DNA of 64,000 bases, from the NCBI RefSeq assembly GCF_005938675.2, contig NZ_VCCH02000027.1, forward strand, positions 1-64,000, read 5' to 3'. The notes beneath the pieces are model-generated. The model was not told where the DNA came from. It made no database searches and saw only the letters and a program-made list of their open reading frames with translations. The position numbers were made by a program, and so were the translations under genes. Source of the DNA: Mycobacterium sp. KBS0706 (GTDB taxonomy: Bacteria; Pseudomonadota; Alphaproteobacteria; DSM-16000; Inquilinaceae). Shown here piece after piece: positions 53,738 to 61,485 of the stretch (within the stretch, counting starts at the first letter, position 1; every line of letters starts with the position of its first letter).

Positions 53738-54394
53738 TTAGGCCGCCTGCTTCGGGCGCGGGCCGTAATCCTTGAACTTCTCGATCACCCGGTCGATCTC
53801 GTCATCCGGCAGGCATTTCGGGCCGCCCAGCATCAACGTGTAGACATACTGCTTGGCCAGGGTCTCGACCTCGACCGCCAGCCACATTGCCTTGCCCAGG
53901 GCCGAGCCGGTGGCGATCAGCCCGTGATTGGCCAGCAGGCAGGCGGTGCGGCCCTGCAGCGCTGCGATGGCATGCTCGGACAGCTCCGGCGTGCCGTAGG
54001 TGGCGTAGGGCGCGCAGGGGATCGAATTGCCACCGCCGCAGGCGATCATGTAGTGCAGTGCCGGGATCTCCTGGTGCCGGATCGCCAGGATGGTCGAATA
54101 CATCGGGTGGCAGTGGACGATGGCGTTCACCTCCGGCTTGCGGCGGTGGATGTCGAGATGGAAGCGCCATTCGGAGGAGGGGCGGTGGTCGCCATGCTCC
54201 CAACTGCCGTCCATCGTCATGGCGACGATGTCGCCCGGCGTCATCTCGTCATAGGGGACGCCGGTCGGGGTCACCAGGATGCCGTCGCCCCAACGGGCGC
54301 TGATGTTGCCGGAGGTGCCCTGGTTCAGCCCGTTGGCGTTCATCTGCCGGCAGGCGTCGACGATCTTGGTGCGTAGCTCGAGTTCGGTGGCCAT
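53738..54394 (-). CDS. Class II aldolase, FucA/AraD-like
   Basis: A 218-residue zinc-dependent aldolase or epimerase. NQGTSGNISARWGDGILVTPTG is the phosphate-binding region, SSEWRFH carries the catalytic Glu, VHCHPMYST supplies two zinc histidines, and LANHGLI the third. Length matches L-fuculose-phosphate aldolase. It could cleave a ketose phosphate to dihydroxyacetone phosphate plus a two- or three-carbon aldehyde. It lies between the hydroxyacid dehydrogenase and GlpD-like genes with short gaps. Confidence 0.88.
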   Translation of the reverse strand: MATELELRTKIVDACRQMNANGLNQGTSGNISARWGDGILVTPTGVPYDEMTPGDIVAMTMDGSWEHGDHRPSSEWRFHLDIHRRKPEVNAIVHCHPMYSTILAIRHQEIPALHYMIACGGGNSIPCAPYATYGTPELSEHAIAALQGRTACLLANHGLIATGSALGKAMWLAVEVETLAKQYVYTLMLGGPKCLPDDEIDRVIEKFKDYGPRPKQAA

Positions 54395-54410
54395 GATGGG
54401 TTCCTAAGGG

Positions 54411-55451
54411 TCAGCAGAGGCGGAGCAGGGGCTCGCCGGCCAGGTAGCGCCGGACGTCTTCGGCGATCAGCCCGGCGGCGTAGGTGACGGTCTTCACCGA
54501 GGCACCGGCGATGTGTGGGGTCAGGGTGACGTTGGGCAGCTTCAAGAGCGGCCAGTCCTCCGGCGGCGGCTCGACCGCGAAGGTCTCCAGCATCGCGCCG
54601 CGCAGCTTGCCGGAGACCAGCGCGTCGTACAGCGCGTCGTAGTCGACCAGCGGGCCGCGCGCGGTGTTGACGAACACCGCGCCGTCCTTCATCGCCGCAA
54701 AAGCCTCGGCGCCGATCATGCCGGTGGTCTCGGCGGTCACGCGCGGATGCAGGGTGACCACGTCGCTCTCGGCGAGCAGGGTCTCCAGCGCCACCTGCTG
54801 CACGCCGTCGGCGCTGTCGGCGGGGTCGAGCTGGACATAGGGGTCGGTCACCAGGATGCGGCAGCCGAAAGCCTTCAGCAGGCGCACCACCTTGGTCCCG
54901 ACATGGCCGTAGCCGATCACGCCGACCGTCATCTCGGATAGCTCGCGGCCGGTCAGGTCGGCGCGGTACAGGTCGCCGCGCCACTGGCCCTGCGACAGCG
55001 CGGTGTGGCCGCGGGTGATCAGCCGGGTCTCGGCCAGGATGGCGCCGATGGTGAACTCGGCCACCGCGCTGGCGTTGCGGCCGGGCGCGTTCACCACCTT
55101 CACGCCGCGCGCCCTGGCCGCCTTCATGTCGATGTTCACCGGCCCGCCGCGGCTGACCCCGATCAGCTTCAGCGCCGGCAGCCGCTCCAGCATCCCGGCC
55201 GAGATCGGGGCCAGATGCGTGACCAGGATCTCGGCGTCGCCGATGAAATCGACGATCTCGTCCGGGTCGCCCATGAACTCCTTCAGCCCGTCCAGGCCGG
55301 TGCCGGCATAGCCATGCACCATCGGCTCGTCCGGCCAGGGCTGCTCCTGCGTGCGGATATCGAGCGCCGCCGGAATCTTCTCCAGCGCCTCCACGAACAG
55401 GCTGGGCAGCATGAAGCGGTCGCCGATCACGGCAACGCGACGTCCGGTCAT
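54411..55451 (-). CDS. D-2-hydroxyacid dehydrogenase
   Basis: A 346-residue NAD(P)-dependent dehydrogenase of the phosphoglycerate-dehydrogenase type. The Rossmann motif is VGVIGYGHVGTKVVRLLKAFG. VNTARGPLVDYDALYDAL holds the catalytic Arg, and LTPHIAGAS the catalytic His. ATG 55451 overlaps the kinase stop as ATGA. It probably reduces or oxidises a hydroxyacid side product, such as glycolaldehyde-derived glycolate or a tetronate. The exact substrate is unknown. Confidence 0.87.
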   Translation of the reverse strand: MTGRRVAVIGDRFMLPSLFVEALEKIPAALDIRTQEQPWPDEPMVHGYAGTGLDGLKEFMGDPDEIVDFIGDAEILVTHLAPISAGMLERLPALKLIGVSRGGPVNIDMKAARARGVKVVNAPGRNASAVAEFTIGAILAETRLITRGHTALSQGQWRGDLYRADLTGRELSEMTVGVIGYGHVGTKVVRLLKAFGCRILVTDPYVQLDPADSADGVQQVALETLLAESDVVTLHPRVTAETTGMIGAEAFAAMKDGAVFVNTARGPLVDYDALYDALVSGKLRGAMLETFAVEPPPEDWPLLKLPNVTLTPHIAGASVKTVTYAAGLIAEDVRRYLAGEPLLRLC

Positions 55452-57007
55452 CCTTCGGTCCTCAGGTCTTCCAGGGCATGCCAGATGGGGCGCAGGGCCC
55501 GATAGCTGGCGCGGTACTGCGGGAACAGGCGGTCGTACTGCGCGACCAGCGCCGGATCGGGCATCTCGGCCTCGGCCAGCAGCGGCGTCACCCAGCGGGC
55601 GCAGGCGGCGTCGATGTCGGGCAGGATGCCCAAGCTCAGCGCCGCCACCATGGCAGCGCCGGCGGCGCCGACCTCCTCGCGCTTCACCAGGCGGACCGGC
55701 GCGTCGGTGGCGGCGGCCAGGATGCCGCGGACGGTGGCGCTGCGTGCGGCGCCGCCGGCCAGGCGGATCTCCGCCGGCGTGCCGCCGACCGCCTCGTAGC
55801 AGTCGCGGCTGGCGAAGCCGAGGCTCTCATAGATCGCGCGCAGCAGGTCGCCGGCGCCGGCGCTGCCGGACAGGCCGATCACCGAGGCGCGGGCGGCGCT
55901 GTCGACGAAGGGCCCGCGCTCCCCCGCCTCGGCGATGAAGGGGTGGTACAGCAGCCGCCCCGGCCTGGCCGCCGCCGCCTTGGCGTCGAGCAGGCGGATC
56001 AGGTCGGACCGTTTCGGCAGCGTCGCCCCGGCGGCCGCCGCCACCTCCTCGACCACGCCGCACAGCCAGTCGATGTTCAGCGTTGCCGCCATGTTCGAGA
56101 CCATGGAGACATAGCTGCCCGGGACGACGAACGGCATGGTGTAGCCGACCTCGTCGCCCAGGGTCACCCGGTCGGCCCCGAACACCAGCCGCATATGGGC
56201 GCCGGTCGAGCCCAGCACGGTGAAGCCGGCGCGGCCCTCGGGGTCGTAGAGGCCGGAGCCGAGGGCGCCGCACAGCAGGTCGACCGGGGCCAGCACCACC
56301 GGCGTGCCGGCGGGCAGGCCGGTCGCGATCGCAGCCTGGGGCGTCAGCGCCGAGTTCTGGCGAACGCCATCGACCATCGGCGGCAGCAGCCGGGCCTCGT
56401 CCTTGAGATCGAACAGCTCCTGCACCTCCGGCGCGTATTCGCGGCTGCGGTAGTCGCCGAAGGTGAAGGTGCCTTCCGAGACGTCGGTGACCCGCTCGCC
56501 GGTCATCCGGAAATACAGCCAGTCCTTGCAATGGAAGGCGGTGGCGGCGCGGGCCAGCGCCTCCGGCCGGTGCCGTTTCAGCCACAGCAGCTGGCCGGAC
56601 TGGTTCGACATGTTCAGCATGGTGCCGGTGAAGCGCTGCACCGCCTTGGCCGTGCCGCTCTTGTGCAGCTCGGCCACGATCGGACCCGACCGTCCGTCAT
56701 GCCACAGCATGGCGCGGCCGACCGGGTCGCCGTCGCGGTCGATCAGCCAAGTGCCGTCGCCCTGGCCGGTGACGGCGATGCCGGCCACGCGCAGGCCCCG
56801 CGCCGCCAGCTTCGCCGCCAGCTCGCGCAGCACCAGCGCGGCGTCGTCCCAGGTACGGTCGAACTCCTGCTCCATACCGGCGCCGTCGACCGGGATGGTC
56901 GTGTTCGGCCGCGCCGCATGCTCGACCGGCGTGCCCTCCAGGTCGAAGGCCACGGCCTTGACCACCGAAGTGCCGGAATCGAGGCCGATCAGGACGTCCC
57001 GGCTCAT
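55448..57007 (-). CDS. FGGY family kinase, erythritol-kinase (EryA)-like
   Basis: A 519-residue sugar/polyol kinase of normal FGGY length. LIGLDSGTSVVKAVAFDLEG is the N-terminal motif, AVTGQGDGTWLIDRDGDPVG resembles erythritol and related polyol kinases, and RLAGGAARSATVRGILAAAT is the ATP-binding FGGY signature. ATG 57007 is chosen; GTG 57016 is an alternative. It is the first enzyme gene after the transporter and begins the catabolic module. The substrate is inferred to be a polyol; EryC, RpiB and TpiB partners of the classical erythritol pathway are absent here. Confidence 0.85.
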   Translation of the reverse strand: MSRDVLIGLDSGTSVVKAVAFDLEGTPVEHAARPNTTIPVDGAGMEQEFDRTWDDAALVLRELAAKLAARGLRVAGIAVTGQGDGTWLIDRDGDPVGRAMLWHDGRSGPIVAELHKSGTAKAVQRFTGTMLNMSNQSGQLLWLKRHRPEALARAATAFHCKDWLYFRMTGERVTDVSEGTFTFGDYRSREYAPEVQELFDLKDEARLLPPMVDGVRQNSALTPQAAIATGLPAGTPVVLAPVDLLCGALGSGLYDPEGRAGFTVLGSTGAHMRLVFGADRVTLGDEVGYTMPFVVPGSYVSMVSNMAATLNIDWLCGVVEEVAAAAGATLPKRSDLIRLLDAKAAAARPGRLLYHPFIAEAGERGPFVDSAARASVIGLSGSAGAGDLLRAIYESLGFASRDCYEAVGGTPAEIRLAGGAARSATVRGILAAATDAPVRLVKREEVGAAGAAMVAALSLGILPDIDAACARWVTPLLAEAEMPDPALVAQYDRLFPQYRASYRALRPIWHALEDLRTEG

Positions 57008-57087
57008 GAGAGGCACCTGGATGAGGAGCGACCCTGCTGATCTTCGCGCCTCAATGAAGCAGAAGCCGTCGCGAGCATAGGAGAGCG

Positions 57088-57291
57088 TGGCCTCTCCCGC
57101 TTGCGGGAGAGGTCGGACATCCGAAGGATGTCCGGGTGAGGGCCAGCGGCCTCGCCAGGCTCACAGGGCTGGCCGCGAGCGAGCGCAGGACCCACCCTAT
57201 CCTGAAGCGGTGATCCTGGTGTCACGGCCGGCTGGCCCTCACCCGGAGCCGCTTCGCGTCTCCGACCTCTCCCGCAAGCGGGAGAGGCCAC
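57088..57291. repeat. Dispersed hairpin-ended repeat, copy 3 (long variant)
   Basis: About 204 bp with ends TGGCCTCTCCCGC and GCGGGAGAGGCCA, each a hairpin as in copies 1 and 2. Inner variable hairpins are GGACATCC-GAA-GGATGTCC on the left and, read on the reverse strand, GGAGACGCGAAGCGGCTCC on the right; the latter is identical to one in copy 1. The centre differs from copies 1 and 2. It sits between the ABC ATPase and FGGY kinase genes. Confidence 0.85.
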
Positions 57292-57335
57292 GCGCACAGC
57301 GCTCGAGGGATGTGCGAATGCCATGGACTGCGAGC

Positions 57336-58472
57336 TCATGCTGCGGCCGCCACAGCCGGGCGGCCGCCATGGGCGATCGCCATCTCGCTGTCGCTGTCGA
57401 ACAGGTGCAGCGCTGATTCCGGCAGGGCCAGCGCCAGCCTCGTATCCGCCGCCGCCTCCAGCGCCCGGTCGGTGACGATGGTCAGACGCACGCCGTTGAC
57501 GTCCAGCGCGATGTGGCTCTGGTCGCCCAGCCACTGGTTGGCGATCACCGTGCCCTGCAGCTGTGTCTCGCCCGCCCGGGCGGTGCCGACGCGGATCTCA
57601 TGGCCGCGAATGCCGAGATGGACCTTTCCGCCCTCGGCCAGGCCGGGACCGGCATGCGGCAGGCGGAAGCCCCCGGCTTCGCCCTGCACCTCGACCGCCA
57701 GGCCGCCATTCTCCCGCACCACCCGGGCTGGGAACAGGTTCATCGGCGGCTCGCCGATGAAGCCGGCGACGAACAGGTTCGCCGGGCGCCGCTTCAGATC
57801 GGTGGGCGAGGCGAATTGCTGCAGCCGGCCGCCCTCCATCACCGCGATGCGGTCGGCCAGCGCCAGCGCCTCGGTCTGGTCATGGGTCACGAAGACCGTC
57901 GTCATCCTGTGCTCGATCAGATAGTCCTTGATGCGCGCCCGTAGCACGGCCCGCAGCTGCGGTTCCAGCTGCGACATGGGCTCGTCGAGCAATGACAGCT
58001 GGGCTCGCCGCACCAGGGCCCGGGCCAGGCTGACCCGCTGCTGCTGGCCGCCGGAGATCGCCTGCGGATAACGGTCCAGGATGTCGCCGATCTCCAAGAG
58101 GGCCGCGACATGCGCCACGCGCTGCTGCACCTCGGCCTTCGGGATGCGGTCACGCAGCAGGCTGAAGCCGATATTGTCGCGCACGGTCAGCGGCGGGTAC
58201 AGGGCATAGCCCTCGAACGCCATGGCGACGTTGCGCTCGGCCGGGCGCAGATCGTTGATCACGCGGTCGCCGATCCGGATGGTGCCTTCCGACACGCTCT
58301 CGAACCCCGCAATCATGCGCAGGGTCGAGGTCTTGCCGCAGCCGGAGGAGCCGAGCAGGCCGACCAGCTCGCCGTCGCGCAACGCCAGCGACACGGTGTC
58401 CACTGCGCGGATCGGGTGGGACAGCCGCGGCCCGTAGATCTTGGAGACGGCGTCGAGCGTCAGGGTTGCCAT
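57336..58472 (-). CDS. Carbohydrate ABC transporter ATPase 1 (catalytic-type site)
   Basis: A 378-residue MalK/UgpC-type ATPase with a C-terminal TOBE region. Walker A is GSSGCGKT (41-48), signature SGGQ (140-143), Walker B LLDEP with Glu164, and His197 in VTHDQTEA. Two positions are unusual: the Q-loop glutamine is Glu87 (MAFEGYALYP), and the D-loop reads SQLE instead of SNLD. It follows ATPase 2 by 9 bp. Rhizobial glycerol transporters (GlpS/GlpT) also use two different ATPases. Together with ATPase 2 it probably forms a heterodimer in the importer. Confidence 0.87.
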   Translation of the reverse strand: MATLTLDAVSKIYGPRLSHPIRAVDTVSLALRDGELVGLLGSSGCGKTSTLRMIAGFESVSEGTIRIGDRVINDLRPAERNVAMAFEGYALYPPLTVRDNIGFSLLRDRIPKAEVQQRVAHVAALLEIGDILDRYPQAISGGQQQRVSLARALVRRAQLSLLDEPMSQLEPQLRAVLRARIKDYLIEHRMTTVFVTHDQTEALALADRIAVMEGGRLQQFASPTDLKRRPANLFVAGFIGEPPMNLFPARVVRENGGLAVEVQGEAGGFRLPHAGPGLAEGGKVHLGIRGHEIRVGTARAGETQLQGTVIANQWLGDQSHIALDVNGVRLTIVTDRALEAAADTRLALALPESALHLFDSDSEMAIAHGGRPAVAAAA

Positions 58473-58481
58473 CGATGGTCC

Positions 58482-59564
58482 TCAGGCCGTCGCGGCCGGC
58501 AGGCGGGCGCCGGTCTCGCGGTCGAAGCACAGCGCGCGGGCGAGGTCCGGCCGGGCCCAGGCGCGGCGCCGGCCGCGGCCCAGGTCGTCGCCCTGGTCCT
58601 CCGGCCGGCTGGCCAGGATCTCGGTGCCGTCGGCGGCGCGCAGCAGCATCACGGTGCGGACATTGAGCGGCGTCACCGCCTCCAGGTCGACCGGCACGGC
58701 GTCCTCGGCGGGCTCGAACCGCACCTCGACATCCTCCGGCCGCAGCCCGACCAGGCAGGGCTTGCCGGCGGGCACCGCGGCCGGCGCCGGGAACTCGGTG
58801 CCGGCGATGCTGATGCGGCCGTCCTGCGCTGCGGTCTCGATCAGGTTGATCGGCGGATCGCCGAACAGCCGGGCGATCCGCGTGTCCTGCGGCTTGCCGT
58901 AGATGCCGGCGGGGGTGTCGACCTGGCGGAAGCGGCCGTCCAGCAGCACGCCGACCCGGTCGCCCAGCGCCATCGCCTCCTTGTAGTCCTGGGTGACGTA
59001 GAGGACGGTGGCGCCGACCGCGCGCAGGAGGCGCGGCAACTCCTGCCGCATCTCGTAGCGGATCTTGGCGTCGACATTGCGCAGCGGGTCGTCGAGCAGC
59101 AGGACCGATGGCGAGCACACCAGGCTGCGGGCCAAAGCGGTGCGCTGCTTCTGCCCGTTCGACAGCTGCTTCGGCAGGTGGTCCAGCACATGGCCGATGC
59201 GCAGCAACTCCGCCACCTCCTGGACCCGCTTCCGGATCTCGGCCTCGCCGGTCCGCCGGGCCCTGAGCGGGCTGGCGATGTTCTCGAAGGCCGGCAGGTG
59301 GGGGTACAGGGCGAAGTTCTGGAACGCCATGCCGACGTCCCGCGCCTCCGGCCCCTGGCCGAGGATCGAGGCGCCGCCGATGCGGATGTCGCCGGCCTCC
59401 GGCTGCAGGATGCCGGCGATCAGGCGCAGCAGCACCGTCTTGCCGGCGCCGGACGGGCCGAACACGACGACGAACTCGCCCTGCTCGACCTGCAGGTCGA
59501 GGCCGTCGAGGATGCGCGCCTTGCCGAAGCTCTTGCCGAGGCCGGCGATGTCGAGGAAGGCCAT
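58482..59564 (-). CDS. Carbohydrate ABC transporter ATPase 2 (degenerate catalytic residues)
   Basis: A 360-residue MalK-like ATPase. Walker A is GPSGAGKT (36-43), and the Q-loop Gln82 is intact (MAFQNFALYPH). The signature is LSNGQ instead of LSGGQ. In Walker B the catalytic Glu is Asp159 (LLLDDPLRNVD), and the H-loop His is Gln192 (VTQDYKEA). This pattern suggests a nucleotide-binding but weakly hydrolysing subunit paired with ATPase 1. ATG 59564 starts 5 bp after the permease stop. Confidence 0.87.
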   Translation of the reverse strand: MAFLDIAGLGKSFGKARILDGLDLQVEQGEFVVVFGPSGAGKTVLLRLIAGILQPEAGDIRIGGASILGQGPEARDVGMAFQNFALYPHLPAFENIASPLRARRTGEAEIRKRVQEVAELLRIGHVLDHLPKQLSNGQKQRTALARSLVCSPSVLLLDDPLRNVDAKIRYEMRQELPRLLRAVGATVLYVTQDYKEAMALGDRVGVLLDGRFRQVDTPAGIYGKPQDTRIARLFGDPPINLIETAAQDGRISIAGTEFPAPAAVPAGKPCLVGLRPEDVEVRFEPAEDAVPVDLEAVTPLNVRTVMLLRAADGTEILASRPEDQGDDLGRGRRRAWARPDLARALCFDRETGARLPAATA

Positions 59565-59569
59565 GGTCG

Positions 59570-60430
59570 TCACCCCTTCACGGCGCCGAGGCTCAAGCCC
59601 TCGACCAGATAGCGCTGGGCGTAGAGGGCGAGGGCCAGGGTCGGCAGGATCGACAGCACCAAGGCCGCTGCGATCTGGCCGTAATTGATGCCGGACGCGG
59701 TGATGAAGGCCAGCGCCCCGACCGTGACCGGCTGGATCGAGCTCGACCCCAGGATCAGCGCGAAGATGAAGTTGTTCCAGGCGAAGATGAAGGCCAGCAG
59801 GGCGGCGGCGGCGATGCCCGGCCGGGCCAGCGGCACCGCGATCTTCAGGAAGGTGCGCAGCCAGGAATGGCCGTCCAGCCGATAGGCGTTCTCGATATCC
59901 TCGCTGATGTCCTCGAAATAGCCGCGCACGATCCACAGGATCAGCGGCAGGGTGATCAGCTGGTACACCCAGATCAGCCCGATATAGGTGTCGCTGAGGC
60001 CGAGGTCCTGGAAGTACAGCTGCAGCGGCAGCAGCACCAGCAGCGGCGGGGCGAAGCGGAAGGACAGCATGGTGAAGGCCATGTTCTCGCCCAGCCGGAA
60101 CTTGAACCGGGCGAAGGCATAGGCCGCCGGCACGCCGAGCAGCAGCGACAGCAGCACCGAGCAGGCGCTGAGGATCAGGCTGTTCAGCAGGTTCTGCATG
60201 TAGTCGATCTTCAGCGCGCCGACATTGGTCGACAGCTCGCCGGCGATCAGGGCGGCGTAGTTCTCCAGGGTGGGGGAGAAGATGACGCTGGGCGGGCTGC
60301 GCAGGATGTCGGCGTTGGTCATGAACGACATCAGCGCCACCCAGACCAGCGGGAACAGGAAGAACAGCGCCACCAGGGTCAGCAGGACGCCGTGGAGGAT
60401 CCGGCCGCCGATGCCACTTGCATGGTTCAT
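59570..60430 (-). CDS. Carbohydrate ABC transporter permease, MalG type
   Basis: A 286-residue inner-membrane permease with six helices. The EAA-loop ENAYRLDGHSWLRTF...IAVPLARPG, which contacts the ATPases, is in the second half. The first helix FFLFPLVWVALMSFM is preceded by a short cytoplasmic stretch. ATG 60430 is chosen over an upstream one because it is 13 bp past the MalF-type stop. It pairs with the MalF-type permease to form the channel. Confidence 0.9.
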   Translation of the reverse strand: MNHASGIGGRILHGVLLTLVALFFLFPLVWVALMSFMTNADILRSPPSVIFSPTLENYAALIAGELSTNVGALKIDYMQNLLNSLILSACSVLLSLLLGVPAAYAFARFKFRLGENMAFTMLSFRFAPPLLVLLPLQLYFQDLGLSDTYIGLIWVYQLITLPLILWIVRGYFEDISEDIENAYRLDGHSWLRTFLKIAVPLARPGIAAAALLAFIFAWNNFIFALILGSSSIQPVTVGALAFITASGINYGQIAAALVLSILPTLALALYAQRYLVEGLSLGAVKG

Positions 60431-60443
60431 GGCTCGCCTCCCG

Positions 60444-61367
60444 TCACGCCCGGCCATGCGCGCGGGCGCGCAGGCGGAGCCATTGCTTGATGAAGACGTT
60501 GCTGAGCGCGAAGGTGATCGCCCACAGCACCATCAGGATCGCGGCCGACCGGCCGATATTGGTGAAGGTGAAGGCCTCGAGATAGGCGCGGATCTGGAAC
60601 AGCATCAGCCGGTCGCCCGGGCCGCCCTGGGTCATGGCGTAGACGATGTCGAACTGCTGGATGCTGTCCAGCATCCGGAACAGGCTGGCGGTCAGGATAT
60701 AGGGCAGCAGCATCGGCAGGGTGATGCGGAAGAACACGAAGCTGCGCGGCACGCCGTCCAGCTCCGCCGCCTCGAAGGGCTGGCGTGGCAGGGCGCGCAG
60801 CCCGGCCAGCAGCAGGATGGCGATGAAGGGCGTGTAGACCCAGGTGTCGACCAGCACCACGGTGAACATCGCCGAGGCCGGGTCCGACGCCCAGCGGAAA
60901 TCGGTGAAGCCGAGGCTGGTCACGAAGTAGCTGAGGATCCCGAAATTCGGGTTGGTCATCAGCTTCCACATCAGGCTGGCGATCGCCGGGGCCACCATCA
61001 GCGGCAGGATCAGCAGCACGCTCATCAGGTTGTTGATCAGGCTGCGGCGCACCAGCAGCAGCGCGATGCCGAGGCCGAGCAGCAGCTGCACGCCGACGGT
61101 CAGCAGGGTGTAGGTCAGCGACGCCTGGATCGTGCCCCAGAACCGCCCGTCGCCGAACAAGGCCACGAAGTTGTCCAGCCAGATCAGCTTGCGCCCGGCC
61201 GGGAAGGCCAGGTTGTAGCGCTGCAGCGAGTAGTACACCGCGGTGGCGAAGGGGATCAGGATCCCGATCGTCACCAGCAGCGCCGGCAGGCTCAGCAGAT
61301 AGGGCAGCAGGCCGGGGCCCGTGCTGCGGCGCGTTCGGGGCGCGGTGTCGGCGGCGATGGTGGCCAC
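60444..61367 (-). CDS. Carbohydrate ABC transporter permease, MalF type
   Basis: A 307-residue permease with six predicted helices. The EAA loop is FEAAELDGVPRSFVFF with ITLPMLLP following. GTG 61367 follows GAGAGGACC. It is the first of four translationally close transporter genes and lies behind a very stable hairpin separating it from the binding-protein gene. Confidence 0.9.
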   Translation of the reverse strand: MATIAADTAPRTRRSTGPGLLPYLLSLPALLVTIGILIPFATAVYYSLQRYNLAFPAGRKLIWLDNFVALFGDGRFWGTIQASLTYTLLTVGVQLLLGLGIALLLVRRSLINNLMSVLLILPLMVAPAIASLMWKLMTNPNFGILSYFVTSLGFTDFRWASDPASAMFTVVLVDTWVYTPFIAILLLAGLRALPRQPFEAAELDGVPRSFVFFRITLPMLLPYILTASLFRMLDSIQQFDIVYAMTQGGPGDRLMLFQIRAYLEAFTFTNIGRSAAILMVLWAITFALSNVFIKQWLRLRARAHGRA

Positions 61368-61397
61368 GGGGCAAGGTCCTCTCGGAGACGGTCGCTG

Positions 61398-61440
61398 AGC
61401 CCCGCCCCCGCCGGGGGAGAGAAACGGCGGGGGCGGGGCT
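61398..61440 (-). promoter_or_regulatory. Stable hairpin between binding-protein and permease genes
   Basis: A perfect 15-bp stem, AGCCCCGCCCCCGCC / GGCGGGGGCGGGGCT, with a 13-base loop. No T tract follows. Such structures keep binding-protein mRNA abundant relative to permease mRNA in many ABC operons; that role here is inference. Confidence 0.7.
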
Positions 61441-61485
61441 GCCGCGCGGGCCAGCGGGGCGAAGGCCGGTCCGCGCGGGACGGCG

